Assembly (NCBI GenBank): GCA_963714055.1
Contig: OY970227.1
Span: forward strand, 1,116,001 to 1,180,000
DNA: 64,000 nt
Source of the DNA: JACDBE01 sp963714055
Lineage (GTDB): Bacteria; Actinomycetota; Acidimicrobiia; Spongiisociales; UBA5794
Reading direction: 5' to 3'
A program made the translations under genes and the position numbers. The notes under the pieces were generated by a model, which was not told where the DNA came from, did not search any database, and saw only the letters and a list, made by a program, of their open reading frames with translations. Below are positions 19,957-29,125 of this stretch, piece after piece (position 1 is the stretch's first letter; each line of letters begins with the position of its first letter).

Positions 19957-20442
19957 TTAGGGGTGATCCCCGACCAGCAGGCGGCGGGCGGGCCGGAGCA
20001 TCGACCGCTCCCTGGTCAGCTCGGCGAGCTCGTCGAGCGTCACCCACCGGGCGTCCAACACCTCGGCGCCGGCGGCGAGCGTCGGCTCCTCGGCGACGAA
20101 CCGGAAGCGGAGGTCGTGGTGGAGGTGCCGGGGACCGGTGCCGGAGGCGGGGATCCGGTGGATGTCGACGTCGAACAGCCCCGGGACCTCGCCCGCCTCG
20201 CCGGTGGCGACAACCGCCACCCCGGTCTCCTCGAGCACCTCGCGCACCGCGGCGGCGAGCAGGGTGGGGTCGGTCGGCTCGACGTGGCCGCCCGGCTGCA
20301 GCCACTTGCCGAGCCTGCGGTGGTGGATGACCAGCATCCGGCTGTTGGTGGGGTCGGTGACGAACCCGCTGGCGGTGAAGTGGCCCGGGTCGAAGTGCAT
20401 CGACGACAGCACGTCGCCGGGGCTTCGGGCGAGGACGCTCAT
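19957..20442 (-). CDS. Nudix hydrolase
   Basis: 161 aa from the first ATG. The DPGHFTASGFV and LGKWLQPGGHVEPTDPTLLAAAVREVLEETGV stretches place it in a Nudix group with a one-residue-shifted box. In the same frame upstream of this ATG the codons read LELVELLDRFVPDSEARQAWNA, which looks like the family's N-terminal helix, so the real start is probably an alternative codon nearer the rplQ stop at 20547. Substrate unknown. Confidence 0.75.
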   Translation of the reverse strand: MSVLARSPGDVLSSMHFDPGHFTASGFVTDPTNSRMLVIHHRRLGKWLQPGGHVEPTDPTLLAAAVREVLEETGVAVVATGEAGEVPGLFDVDIHRIPASGTGPRHLHHDLRFRFVAEEPTLAAGAEVLDARWVTLDELAELTRERSMLRPARRLLVGDHP

Positions 20443-20546
20443 CGCATTCCACGCCTGCCGTGCCTCGGAGTCGGGAACGAAGCGGTCGAGGAGCTCGACC
20501 AGCTCGAGCCGCCGGGACCCGACGGCGCCGGCGCCGGTTACGTCGC

Positions 20547-20896
20547 TCAGACCAGCTCGATGACGGCCATCTCGGCGCCGTCACCCCGCCGGGGTCCCAG
20601 CTTGACCACCCGGGTGTAGCCGCCGGGCCGGTCGGCGTAGCGGGGGGCGATGTCGTCGAACAGCTTGGTGACGACTTCCTGGTCGGTGATGCGGCGCATC
20701 ACCGTGCGGCGGGCGTGCAGGTCGCCCCGCCGGGCCTTGGTGATGATCTTCTCGACGTAGGGCCGGAGCAGCTTGGCCTTGGCCTCGGTCGTGGTGAGCC
20801 GTTCCTCGACGATCAGCGAGGTGGCCAGGTTGGCCAGGATCTTGCGCTGGTGGGACGGGCTTCCCCCAGGCGCGGGCCCTTCTTGGGGGTGGGCAT
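20547..20896 (-). CDS. rplQ: 50S ribosomal protein L17 (apparent frameshift)
   Basis: The start at 20896 reads MPTPKKGPRLG. The rest, GGSPSHQRKILANLATSLI to MAVIELV, lies in another frame. The switch falls in a run of five C (20863-20867, plus strand), where six would restore one 116-aa L17. L17 is essential, so a missing base in the sequence is the simplest explanation. The start overlaps the rpoA stop as TGATG. Confidence 0.9.
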
Positions 20897-21846
20897 CAGA
20901 CCATCCCGCCGTCCGTGTCGCTCCCGGCGCGCAGCGACAGCCCCAGCTCGTCCAGCTTGGCCACCACCTCTTCGAGGCTCTTCTGCCCGAAGTTGGTGAT
21001 GTTGAGCAGGTCGTCCTCGGTCTTCTCCACCAGCTCGCCCACGCTGTGGATCTGGGCGCGTCGCAGGCAGTTGCGGGGCCGCTCGGTGAGGTCGAGCGCC
21101 TCGATGGGAAGGTCCAGGTCGGGCGAGCCCATGTCCGGCTGGACCACGTCGCCCAGCGGGAGGCCTTCGTATTCGTCGACGTCGGCGAACAGGCCGAACA
21201 GCTCGCGCAGGGTCTTACCGGCCGACGACACCGCCTCGCTGGGGGTGACCGACCCGTCCGTCTCGACATCGATGACCAGCCGGTCGAAGTCGGTCATCAT
21301 GCCCACCTGGGTGCTCTCCACCTTGAAGGCGACCTTCCGCACCGGGGAGAAGATGGCGTCGATGGGGATGATCCCGATCTTGTCGCCGGTCCGGTTGCGA
21401 TCGGCGCTGCGGTAACCGACGCCGCGGTCGGCGGTCAGCTCGACCTCGAGCCGTCCGGCCGACGACAGGCTGGCCAGGTGGAGGTCGCCGTTGACCACCT
21501 CCACCCCGGCGGGGACCTTGAGGTCTCCGGCGGAGACGTCGGCCTTGCCCTTGGCGGACAGGTACATCGTCGCCGAGTCGGTCTCCATCCGCAGCACCAC
21601 CTGCTTCAGGTTGAGGATGAAGTCGACGACGTCCTCGACCACGCCCTCCATGGTGGAGAACTCGTGCTGGACGCCCTCGATGCGGACCGAGGTGATGGCG
21701 GCGCCGGGAATGCGCGCCAGCAGGGTCCGCCGCAGCGTGTTGCCGAGGGTGTAGCCGAAGCCCGGCTCGAGCGGTTGGACGATGAAGCGGGAGCGGTCGT
21801 CGTTGACCGGCTCGGATTCGATGGTGGGGCGCTGGACGATGAGCAC
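20896..21846 (-). CDS. rpoA: DNA-directed RNA polymerase subunit alpha
   Basis: 316 aa. N-terminal dimerisation domain with GFGYTLGNTLRRTLL and GAAITSVRIEGVQHEF, and C-terminal alpha-CTD (about 245-310) with RPRNCLRRAQIHSVGELV and NFGQKSLEEVVAKLDELGL, which contacts UP elements and activators. Normal length. Located between rpsD and rplQ as in most bacteria. Confidence 0.98.
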   Translation of the reverse strand: MLIVQRPTIESEPVNDDRSRFIVQPLEPGFGYTLGNTLRRTLLARIPGAAITSVRIEGVQHEFSTMEGVVEDVVDFILNLKQVVLRMETDSATMYLSAKGKADVSAGDLKVPAGVEVVNGDLHLASLSSAGRLEVELTADRGVGYRSADRNRTGDKIGIIPIDAIFSPVRKVAFKVESTQVGMMTDFDRLVIDVETDGSVTPSEAVSSAGKTLRELFGLFADVDEYEGLPLGDVVQPDMGSPDLDLPIEALDLTERPRNCLRRAQIHSVGELVEKTEDDLLNITNFGQKSLEEVVAKLDELGLSLRAGSDTDGGMV

Positions 21847-21895
21847 TGACGCTCCTCAAACTCTCGGGAAGGGTGCGGGACGGTCGGGGGGACGG

Positions 21896-22501
21896 TTACT
21901 TGGAGTAGAGCTCGACGATCAGCTGCTCCTGGATCTCGGTGTCGATCTGGTGGCGGCTGGGGAGCACCGATACGGTGGCCGACCGGTCTCCCTTGTCGAC
22001 GACCAGCCACTCCGGCACGTGCCGGTCGACGGTGTCGACGGCATGCTGGACCGGCAGGATGTCGCGGCTGCGCTGGCGCATCGTCACCACGTCGCCCTGG
22101 CCCAGCCGGTACGAGGGGATGTCGACCTTCCTGCCGTTGACCATGAAGTGCCCGTGGTTGACCAGCTGGCGGGCCTGCGGCCGGGTGTGGGCCAGCCCGG
22201 AGCGGTAGACCACGTTGTCCAGCCTGGTCTCCAGCAACCGGAGCAGGTTCTCGCCGGTGATGCCGCGCTGGCCGGCCGCCGTCTCGTAGTAGCGGCGGAA
22301 CTGGCGCTCGAGCAGCCCGTACATGAACTTCAGCTTCTGCTTCTCGCGGAGCTGGATCTGGTACTGCGACTCGCGGATGCGACCACGGCCGTGCTGGCCC
22401 GGCGGGTAGGGCCGCCGGTCGAAGTACCTCGCCTTGTTCTCGTCGAGGAGCTGGCGGGCACGGCGGCTGACCTTGGTGCGGGGGCCGGTGTAGCGCGCCA
22501 T
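21896..22501 (-). CDS. rpsD: 30S ribosomal protein S4
   Basis: 201 aa from the ATG at 22501. MARYTGPRTKVSRRARQ, the S4 RNA-binding domain RLDNVVYRSGLAHTRPQARQ and VNGRKVDIPSYR identify it. It is the zinc-free form, as the N-terminus has no Cys pairs. TGATG overlap with rpsK. Confidence 0.98.
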   Translation of the reverse strand: MARYTGPRTKVSRRARQLLDENKARYFDRRPYPPGQHGRGRIRESQYQIQLREKQKLKFMYGLLERQFRRYYETAAGQRGITGENLLRLLETRLDNVVYRSGLAHTRPQARQLVNHGHFMVNGRKVDIPSYRLGQGDVVTMRQRSRDILPVQHAVDTVDRHVPEWLVVDKGDRSATVSVLPSRHQIDTEIQEQLIVELYSK

Positions 22502-22893
22502 CAGCGACCCTTCCGCTTCTTGGGCCGGCAGCCGTTGTGCGGGTTGGGGGTGACGTCCCTGACGCCGGTCACCTCGATGCCCATGTTCTGCAGGGTGCGG
22601 ATGGCGGTGTCCCGACCCGAGCCCGAGCCGCGGACGATGACGTCGAGCTTGCGGATGCCCATCTCGCCGGCGCGGCGGGCGGCCTGCTCGGCGGCCACCT
22701 GGGCGGCGTACGGGGTCGACTTGCGCGAGCCCTTGAACCCGACCGAGCCACCCGAGGTCCACGCCACCACTCCCCCGTCCTGGTCGGAGATGCTGATGAT
22801 GGTGTTGTTGAACGTGGCCCTGATGTGGGCCTGCCCGTGCGGGACCGTCCGCTTGACGCGACGCCGTCCCGGGGTTCGCTGCTGCTTGGCCAC
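22501..22893 (-). CDS. rpsK: 30S ribosomal protein S11
   Basis: 130 aa. HIRATFNNTIISISDQDG, SSGF-like GGSVGFKGSRKSTPYAAQ, and the C-terminal VTPNPHNGCRPKKRKGR tail that lies near the mRNA path. Standard place between rpsM and rpsD. Confidence 0.98.
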   Translation of the reverse strand: MAKQQRTPGRRRVKRTVPHGQAHIRATFNNTIISISDQDGGVVAWTSGGSVGFKGSRKSTPYAAQVAAEQAARRAGEMGIRKLDVIVRGSGSGRDTAIRTLQNMGIEVTGVRDVTPNPHNGCRPKKRKGR

Positions 22894-22942
22894 GTGTACC
22901 TGTACCTCTCCGAACTACTGCTGTGTCGGGGTAGGCGGGCGC

Positions 22943-23320
22943 CTACTTGCCGACCTTCTTCTTGCCCGCGATCGGGGCTGCCTTGCCCTTGCGGGTGCGG
23001 GCGTTGGTGTGGGTGCGCTGGCCGCGCACCGGGAGCCCGCGCCGGTGGCGAAGCCCCTGGTAGCTGCCGATCTCGATCTTGCGCTTGATGTTCTGGGCCA
23101 CGTCGCGCCGCAGGTCACCCTCGACGGTCAGGTTGGAGTCGACGTACTGGCGGATCTTCACCACTTCGGCGTCGGTGAGGTCGCGCACCTTGGTGTCGAG
23201 GTCGATCTCCAGGTCGGCGAGCACCTTGCGGGACGTGCTCCGCCCCACCCCGAAGATGTAGGTGAGGCCGATCTCGACGCGCTTGTCCCTGGGAAGGTCG
23301 GTTCCTGCGATGCGAGCCAT
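22943..23320 (-). CDS. rpsM: 30S ribosomal protein S13
   Basis: 125 aa. MARIAGTDLPRDKRVEIGL, YIFGVGRSTS and RGLPVRGQRTHTNARTRKG are diagnostic. The C-terminal basic tail contacts the tRNAs and the 50S subunit. It follows rpmJ after 3 bp. Confidence 0.98.
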   Translation of the reverse strand: MARIAGTDLPRDKRVEIGLTYIFGVGRSTSRKVLADLEIDLDTKVRDLTDAEVVKIRQYVDSNLTVEGDLRRDVAQNIKRKIEIGSYQGLRHRRGLPVRGQRTHTNARTRKGKAAPIAGKKKVGK

Positions 23321-23323
23321 CGG

Positions 23324-23437
23324 TTACCCCTGACGCTGCTTGTGACGCGGGTTCGGGCAGATCACCCAGACCCGCCCGTGACGGCGGATGATCCGGCACT
23401 TCTCACACATCTTCTTGGCGGACGCTGAGACCTTCAT
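23324..23437 (-). CDS. rpmJ: 50S ribosomal protein L36
   Basis: 37 aa, zinc-binding form with C11, C14, C27 and H32 (KMCEKCR then VICPNPRHKQRQG). First gene of the alpha operon here. In most bacteria infA lies just before it; no infA is present. Confidence 0.96.
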   Translation of the reverse strand: MKVSASAKKMCEKCRIIRRHGRVWVICPNPRHKQRQG

Positions 23438-23595
23438 CTGCCCCTGAACCTGTTGCCTCGAAGCCTTTCCCGTCGTGGCACGACCAACCGGAGGTCGCGC
23501 GCTCCTGCCTCTCTTGCGGCGTCGACGACCGGCGGGCGACGTCAACGGATCGATGCCACGGAGAAACCCGGCACCCATGGGGAACCGGGATCACG

Positions 23596-23624
23596 ATTCT
23601 AAGCCGGGACCGGAACACCGGCAA
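23596..23624 (-). promoter_or_regulatory. Promoter of the rpmJ-rpsM-rpsK-rpsD-rpoA-rplQ operon
   Basis: Minus strand: -35 TTGCCG (23624-23619), 17-nt spacer, -10 TAGAAT (23601-23596), about 160 nt before rpmJ. The same -35 hexamer is used in the S10-operon promoter at 43289. Confidence 0.7.
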
Positions 23625-23711
23625 ATCACCGCTGCGACGGCATTCTACCCCCGATCGCGGGCTTTCCGGACCGGTCCATGCGCCGCGCCCCGCGCTAGCC
23701 TCCCGCCGCAC

Positions 23712-24857
23712 ATGGCCCTCGTCCCGGCGCTCGACGCCCTCCCGCTGCCGGAGATCCTGGCCACCGCCGGTCGCCGCATGGCCCCTGCCTACTTGCGTCG
23801 TCGGCTGACCAGGGCCGGTGCCCCGTACACCGACGGCGACACGACCACCTTCACCTATGTCGGGGATGCCGAGTCGGTGGGCGTGGTCCACTTCATGGCG
23901 CGATTCCCACCCATCCCGCCGATGGAACGGCTCGCCGACACCGACCTGTGGCACGTCACCGTCGAGCTGCCCCGTGCCGCCAGGGTCGAGTACAAGCTTG
24001 AAGTAACCGGCCGGGATCGCACCGACCGCATCCTCGACCCGCTCAACAAGCGCACCGCCTCCGACCCGTTCGGGTCGAACTCGGTGGCTCATGCCCCCGG
24101 CTATGTCGAGCCCGCCTGGGTATCGCCCGACCCCGATGTCGCCAAAGGCACCCTCGAGGCGCTCCCCATCGAGGGCTCCGCTTTCGCCGACGACCGGCTC
24201 GCCCTCGTCTACCTGCCCGCCGGGCATCCCGATTCCGGGCCGTACCCGGTGGTGGTGCTCCACGATGGCAGTGACATGGTCGAGTACGCCTCGCTGGCGA
24301 CGGTGCTCGACAACCTGATCGGTTCCGGGGCGATGAGCCCCGTCGTGGTCGCCCTGCTCGACCCGATCCATCGCAACCAGGAATACACCGCCTCGGAGGT
24401 TCACGCCCGTTTCGTGGTCGACGAGGTGCTGCCCCGCCTCGAGGAGGAGTTCGCCGCCTCCGACGACCCGGTAGAGCGCGTCATCGGCGGGAGCAGCCTG
24501 GGGGCGGTGGCCAGCCTGGCCACGGCGTGGCGCCGCCCAGGAGTGTTCGGCTCGGCGGTGCTGCTGTCCGGGTCGTTCGTCACCGCCCTGGGTGGCCCGC
24601 TCAACCGCGGCGCCCCCTTCCAGCCGGTGATCGAGTTCGTGAAGACGTTCACCGCCAAGCCGGGGCGTCCCGTCGACCGGATGTCGGTCGCCGTGGGGAT
24701 CTTCGAGGGCCTGCTCGATGACAACCGCGCCCTCCTACCCGTGCTCGAGTCGACCGGTGCGGACGTCGCCTACGAGGAGGTGGTCGACGGCCACCACTGG
24801 CAGAGTTGGCGGAACTCGCTGGGCGAGGCGCTCCGGGATCTGCTTCCTGCCCCGTGA
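23712..24857 (+). CDS. Alpha/beta-hydrolase esterase, Fes-like (enterochelin esterase family)
   Basis: 381 aa from the ATG at 23712. An N-terminal beta-sandwich (E-set/CBM48-like, about 35-110) contains FTYVGDAESVGVVHFMARFP and VEYKLEVTGRDRTDRILDP. The C-terminal alpha/beta-hydrolase domain (about 150-381) has PVVVLHDGSDMV, the nucleophile elbow GGSSLGA with Ser about 262, and the catalytic His in DGHHWQSWRNSL. No signal peptide is seen. Related enzymes hydrolyse esters of siderophores or glycan-linked acyl groups, but the substrate here is unknown. Partner of the ATP-grasp and second esterase genes downstream. Confidence 0.75.
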   Translation: MALVPALDALPLPEILATAGRRMAPAYLRRRLTRAGAPYTDGDTTTFTYVGDAESVGVVHFMARFPPIPPMERLADTDLWHVTVELPRAARVEYKLEVTGRDRTDRILDPLNKRTASDPFGSNSVAHAPGYVEPAWVSPDPDVAKGTLEALPIEGSAFADDRLALVYLPAGHPDSGPYPVVVLHDGSDMVEYASLATVLDNLIGSGAMSPVVVALLDPIHRNQEYTASEVHARFVVDEVLPRLEEEFAASDDPVERVIGGSSLGAVASLATAWRRPGVFGSAVLLSGSFVTALGGPLNRGAPFQPVIEFVKTFTAKPGRPVDRMSVAVGIFEGLLDDNRALLPVLESTGADVAYEEVVDGHHWQSWRNSLGEALRDLLPAP

Positions 24858-24924
24858 CGCGTCGGCGCGGCGACGTGCCCTCGCCGGCGGGAACTCACGC
24901 AGCGGTGGTAGCCGTCGAAGGGCC

Positions 24925-26377
24925 ATGGAGCGCTCACGCTTCGCCCTGCTGCTCGTCCTGGTGGCACTGGCGGCCTGCGGCGCAGCGCCGGACCGAGCGA
25001 GCGCTCCCACGACGTCTTATGGCGGGTTGGCGTCGTCGATGGCGACCGGGACGTCGGAGACGCCGGTCGGCTCGACTTCATTGCCGCCGGTGTCCGCGGT
25101 CTTCCCGGCGTGCGACGACTTCCCTGACATCGAGGCGCCGCCCGAGTGGTACCGCGACCAGCCCGTGTACGTCGGTAACGAGCAGCCCACCTCGGCGGTG
25201 AAAGCCTGGGCGAAGGACCGGCCCGGCTACCAGGAGATCTGGGTCGACCGCGACCACTCTGGCTGGATCACGGTCGCCTTCACCGGCGACGGTGGCGGCC
25301 CGGCAAACCGAACTGGAAGCCGAGTTCGCCGATGTCGGCGTGGTGGCGGTCGAGGCGCCGACTTCGCTGGGAGCAGCTGAATGCGTTGCAGAGACGGGTC
25401 GGCCGGTTGTTGACGGATGGCGGGGTGCCGTATGGCGGTTCCGGCACCCTCGTGACCAACTGGGCCGTCGGGCTCGACGTCAACGCCGCCGACGGGCGCC
25501 TCGAGTCGGTATTGGCGCCGGTGGCCGGGGAGCGCATCTGCCTGAACGACACCGGGGTCCCTGCCCCGGAAGGTCCGCAGCGCCAAGGCCGGCGACGGGT
25601 GGCGCCTGCTCGGTGAGGGGTTGGTCGGCGAGATCCTACCGCACCGGCATCGCCACCACCGATGAGCAGTACGCCGCCCTATGGCAACGGGCCGGGTTGA
25701 CCACGCCACCACCGCAGGTCGATTTCACCCGCGAGGTCGTGGTGTGGTTCGGCGCCGTCTACGGGTCGAGCTGCCCGATCCGGCTCGACGACGTCGCCGT
25801 CGTCACCAATCGCGAGCCCGCCCTGGTCCACGCCGTCGCCGTCATCCCCGGTTACACCGGGGCCTGCGCTGCCGACGACAACCCGCACGCCTACGTCGTC
25901 GCCGTCGATCGGGACCGGCTCCCGGCCGGGCCGTTCGCCATCCAGCTCGGCCCCGACGACCCGCCCGAGGGCGCCCCTGAGGAGCGCACCTTGGTCGACG
26001 CCGACCTCTCCGTGCCCGGTGCGGTAGCAGGCGCCGAGGACATCGGTCCCGATGACGAGCTCATCGAGGCGTCGCAGCAAGTGGACCCCGAGGAGAGCGG
26101 CGGCTTCATCGAACCCGGCTTCCCGCACGCGTTCCGGATGGATACCCGCTGCGGGATCGGCGTGCTCGGTCAGCTCAACGGGGTCTGGTGGGCCACCGGC
26201 ACTACGTCGGTTCCGGTTCCGGCCGAGTGGGTTGATCTCGTCGACCCGGACTCGGAGATGATCGTGGTCGAGGTGCTCATGACACCGGGACCCGACCCCA
26301 CAGTGTCGGCGACCGCAGGCGGCCATTCGGTCGCCTACGATCCGGTCCCCGCCGACGCCGTTCCTCACTGCGGCTGA
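24925..26377 (+). pseudogene. Broken lipoprotein gene, several apparent frameshifts
   Basis: Begins with a lipoprotein signal, MERSRFALLLVLVALAACG (lipobox LAAC, Cys about 18). Coding sense then moves through frames 1, 2, 0, 1 and 2 at about 25290, 25370, 25570 and 25640, each step equal to one extra base. The parts read TELEAEFADVGVVAVEA, then WEQLNALQRRVGRLL..., then AKAGDGWRLLGEG, then a 240-aa end with ATTDEQYAALWQRAGL and VVVWFGAVYGSSCP. Joined, it would be a secreted protein of about 480 aa. The family is not recognised. It may be a decaying gene or an intact one with assembly errors. Confidence 0.6.
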
Positions 26378-26422
26378 GGCGGCGCCGGGCGCGGCTGGTC
26401 CGGCCGGGGGTAACTTGGGGGC

Positions 26423-27706
26423 ATGAGCACTCGGCACATCGGACTCTCGCTCGGCGCCGATCTCTGCTGGCCCCAGTTCTACGAGGACATCCTGGCCGAG
26501 ATGTCGCCGGTGGTGGAGATGGACGGCGAGACCGTCGACTTCGATGTGGAGCGCATCACCATCGAGCCATTCGATCTCGACCAGTCGGTGAAGTACGACG
26601 TGGTCCTCGACCGGCTCACCCCCTGGTACCACACCAGCCGGGAGTGGATCAAGAAGGCGGTGGTGAAGGACGACCTCTACGTCCTCAACAACCCGTTCAC
26701 GCTGCAAGCGATGCAGAAGCACACGTCGTACGCCGCCCTGATGCGGCTCGGGGCGGAGATCCCGGAGACCTGGCTGCTCCCCCCCAAGGAGTACGGGAGG
26801 ACCGATCCCCTCGAGGCCGACCTCGACGTCACCCTCGACCGGTACGCCCAGATGTTCGACCTGCGCGCCCTGGGCGAGCGCATCGGCTACCCGATGTTCA
26901 TGAAGCCCTACGACGGCGGCGCCTGGGTCGGGGTCACCAAGATCGACGACGGGGACGCCCTCGTCGCCGCCTACGAGGCCTCCGGGTCGCGCATCATGCA
27001 CCTGCAGAAGGCGGTGTTTCCCTTCGACCTGTTCGTCCGCTGCCTCGGGGTCGGCCCCCAGGTCAACATCATCAAGTACGACCCTGATGCCCCGCTCCAC
27101 GACCGCTACAAGGTGGAGTTCAACGTCGTCGACGGGGCCGAGTGGGAGCACCTGGTCAACCTCACCCTGACCATCAACACCTTCTTCGGGTGGGACTTCA
27201 ACTCGTGCGAGGCGCTCCGCCAGGACGGGTCCTTCTACCCGATCGACTTCGCCAACGCCAACCCCGACAGCCAGGTGACGTCGCTGCACTACCACCTGCC
27301 CTGGCTGGTGAAGGCGCTCATCCGGTGGTCGCTGTTCTGCGCCGCCACCAAGCGGAAAATGCGCCACGACTTGGGCTGGGCCGACTACTTCGCCGTCGCC
27401 GAGGCCATCGACGACCCCGTAGAACGGCTGGAGGCGCTCGGCAAGCTCGCCAGGGAGAGATTCGACGCCGACCGGTTCGACCGGTTCTGCGCCGACAACC
27501 TCGCCGGTCTCGACCAAGCCGCCCTCGACTACTTCGGCACCGAACGGGCACGGGAGATCATCCGCCGCAAGGTGGCCACGCTGTTCCCCGCCCATGAGGT
27601 CGACGAGTTCACCGACCACTTCTACGGCCTGATCCAGTTCTGGCGGCGCACCGAGGAGGACCGCCTCGCCGCCTCCGCAGGCCCGGGCAGGAGTGACGGC
27701 GCGTGA
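26423..27706 (+). CDS. ATP-grasp domain ligase of unknown substrate
   Basis: 427 aa. The ATP-grasp fold is suggested by YPMFMKPYDGGAWVGVTK (nucleotide-binding Lys and Gly-rich loop, about 150-170) and by SCEALRQDG...YPIDFANANPD (metal ligands, about 270-295). ATP-grasp enzymes join a carboxylate to an amine or thiol through an acyl-phosphate. The N-terminal 140 aa has no clear match. A TAACTT -10 box ends 6 nt before the ATG (leaderless). The stop overlaps the next gene as GTGA, so the two are coupled. Substrate not predictable. Confidence 0.75.
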   Translation: MSTRHIGLSLGADLCWPQFYEDILAEMSPVVEMDGETVDFDVERITIEPFDLDQSVKYDVVLDRLTPWYHTSREWIKKAVVKDDLYVLNNPFTLQAMQKHTSYAALMRLGAEIPETWLLPPKEYGRTDPLEADLDVTLDRYAQMFDLRALGERIGYPMFMKPYDGGAWVGVTKIDDGDALVAAYEASGSRIMHLQKAVFPFDLFVRCLGVGPQVNIIKYDPDAPLHDRYKVEFNVVDGAEWEHLVNLTLTINTFFGWDFNSCEALRQDGSFYPIDFANANPDSQVTSLHYHLPWLVKALIRWSLFCAATKRKMRHDLGWADYFAVAEAIDDPVERLEALGKLARERFDADRFDRFCADNLAGLDQAALDYFGTERAREIIRRKVATLFPAHEVDEFTDHFYGLIQFWRRTEEDRLAASAGPGRSDGA

Positions 27707-28425
27707 AGTCGGTCGAGTACTGGTACTCGGACCGGGTCGAGCAGCACGTCAGCCTCGCCCGGTGGGGCACCTACGGCACCCCGGTGCTGCTGTTCCCCAC
27801 CGCCGGCGGCGACGCCGAAGAGGCGGAGCGGTTCCACGCCGTCTCATCCGTCGCCGGGCTGCTGGAGGCGGGCCGGATCAAGGTCTACTCGGTGGACTCG
27901 ATGTCGGGACGATCGTGGATGATGCGCGACGATCCCCGCCACGCCATGTGGCTGCAGAACCAGTTCGACCGGTTCGTCGCCGAGGAAGTGGTCCCGGCCA
28001 TCCGCCTCGACTGCGCCGACCCCGGGATCGAGGTGATCTCGGCGGGAGCGTCGGTGGGCGCCTTCTGGGCGATCGAGGTGCTCACCCGCCACCCCGACCT
28101 CTTCCGGGCCGCCCTGTGCATGAGTGGCACCTACGACCTCTCCGACCGGCTCCACGGCCACTGGAACGACGACTTCTACTTCTCGTCTCCGCTCCATTTC
28201 CTCCCCGACATGGGCGGGTGGCAGCTCGACACGCTCCGTCATCGGTTCGCCCTGTTCGCCACCGGCAGCGGTGACTGGGAATACCCTGAGCGCACCTGGC
28301 AGATGGCCAACGTCCTCGGAGCCAAGGGAATCCCCAACCGGGTCGACCAGTGGGACGAGACCTGGCCGCACGACTGGCCCACCTGGCGGGTGATGCTGCC
28401 CAAGTACCTCGACGAGCTCGCCTGA
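27703..28425 (+). CDS. Alpha/beta-hydrolase esterase (COG4947-like)
   Basis: 240 aa, no signal peptide. LLFPTAGGDAEEAERF near the N-terminus, the nucleophile elbow SAGASVGAFWA with Ser about 117, ALCMSGTYDLSDRL, and the probable catalytic His in WDETWPHDWPTWR. It resembles uncharacterised esterases grouped in COG4947. Translationally coupled to the ATP-grasp gene by a GTGA overlap, which argues for a joint function. Confidence 0.7.
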   Translation: MKSVEYWYSDRVEQHVSLARWGTYGTPVLLFPTAGGDAEEAERFHAVSSVAGLLEAGRIKVYSVDSMSGRSWMMRDDPRHAMWLQNQFDRFVAEEVVPAIRLDCADPGIEVISAGASVGAFWAIEVLTRHPDLFRAALCMSGTYDLSDRLHGHWNDDFYFSSPLHFLPDMGGWQLDTLRHRFALFATGSGDWEYPERTWQMANVLGAKGIPNRVDQWDETWPHDWPTWRVMLPKYLDELA

Positions 28426-28495
28426 GGCCAGCTCCGAACCGTTCCTGCGTCGGCGGTGTATGAGGGGTGACCATGCAGCCGAAGGAGGACCTGTG

Positions 28496-29125
28496 ATGAG
28501 GCGGATGATCGTTCTGGCCGGGGTGCTCGCCCTGGCGATGTTGGTGGTGGGCCCGGCCTGGGCCAAGGGTCCGACCGGGGCGACGGTCATCGGCCCCGGC
28601 ATCGCCGAGCCCATCGAGCTCGAAGGCGACGGGGAACCGGGCTCGGGAACCGACTTCGCCGCCTTCGTCGAGGCCGCCGGCTTCTGGCAGGTGGTGATGG
28701 ACGTCGAGGGATCCGCGATGTCGGCCCGCGGTGAGGTCATCGCCTCGCCTCCGAGCGACCTGGGCACCCGGTACACCGTGACGTGGCACATGGGCGACGA
28801 GGCGGTAGCCACCGACCTGTACCCGAACGCTGCCGGGGGTCCCGTGGTGCACATGGCGGCGCAACGACTCGAGTTCATGGAGCATGACTCCCCCGAGCGC
28901 TGGGTGGCCGCCGACCCCGCCGTGCTGGAGATGCTCGACGCGTACGGCGTCCCCTTCCGCCCGGTGACCGCCCCGGAGGCGCCGGTCGACGCCGCCGAGC
29001 CCGTGGCTGACCCCACTCGGGCCGAACCGGCTCCTGCCGTCCCGTGGGCGATCTGGCTCGCCGTCGGGCTGGCGGCGGTGACCGCAGCGCTGGCGCTCGG
29101 ACGGCGTAGGGCCGGTGCCGCCTGA
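28496..29125 (+). CDS. Secreted or membrane-anchored protein (hypothetical)
   Basis: 209 aa from the ATG at 28496, which has AGGAGG 7 nt upstream. A signal peptide (MIVLAGVLALAMLVVGPAWA) and a C-terminal transmembrane segment (about 183-203) ending in RRRAGAA suggest an extracytoplasmic domain held by a C-terminal anchor. The central part has no recognised motif. Its end overlaps the ECF sigma gene by 11 bp, so it may belong to that signalling unit. Confidence 0.6.
   Translation: MRRMIVLAGVLALAMLVVGPAWAKGPTGATVIGPGIAEPIELEGDGEPGSGTDFAAFVEAAGFWQVVMDVEGSAMSARGEVIASPPSDLGTRYTVTWHMGDEAVATDLYPNAAGGPVVHMAAQRLEFMEHDSPERWVAADPAVLEMLDAYGVPFRPVTAPEAPVDAAEPVADPTRAEPAPAVPWAIWLAVGLAAVTAALALGRRRAGAA

Noticed and set aside
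25679..27619. 646-aa minus-strand ORF over the ATP-grasp gene
   Set aside because: The plus-strand frames carry recognisable ATP-grasp and lipoprotein content; this is their shadow.
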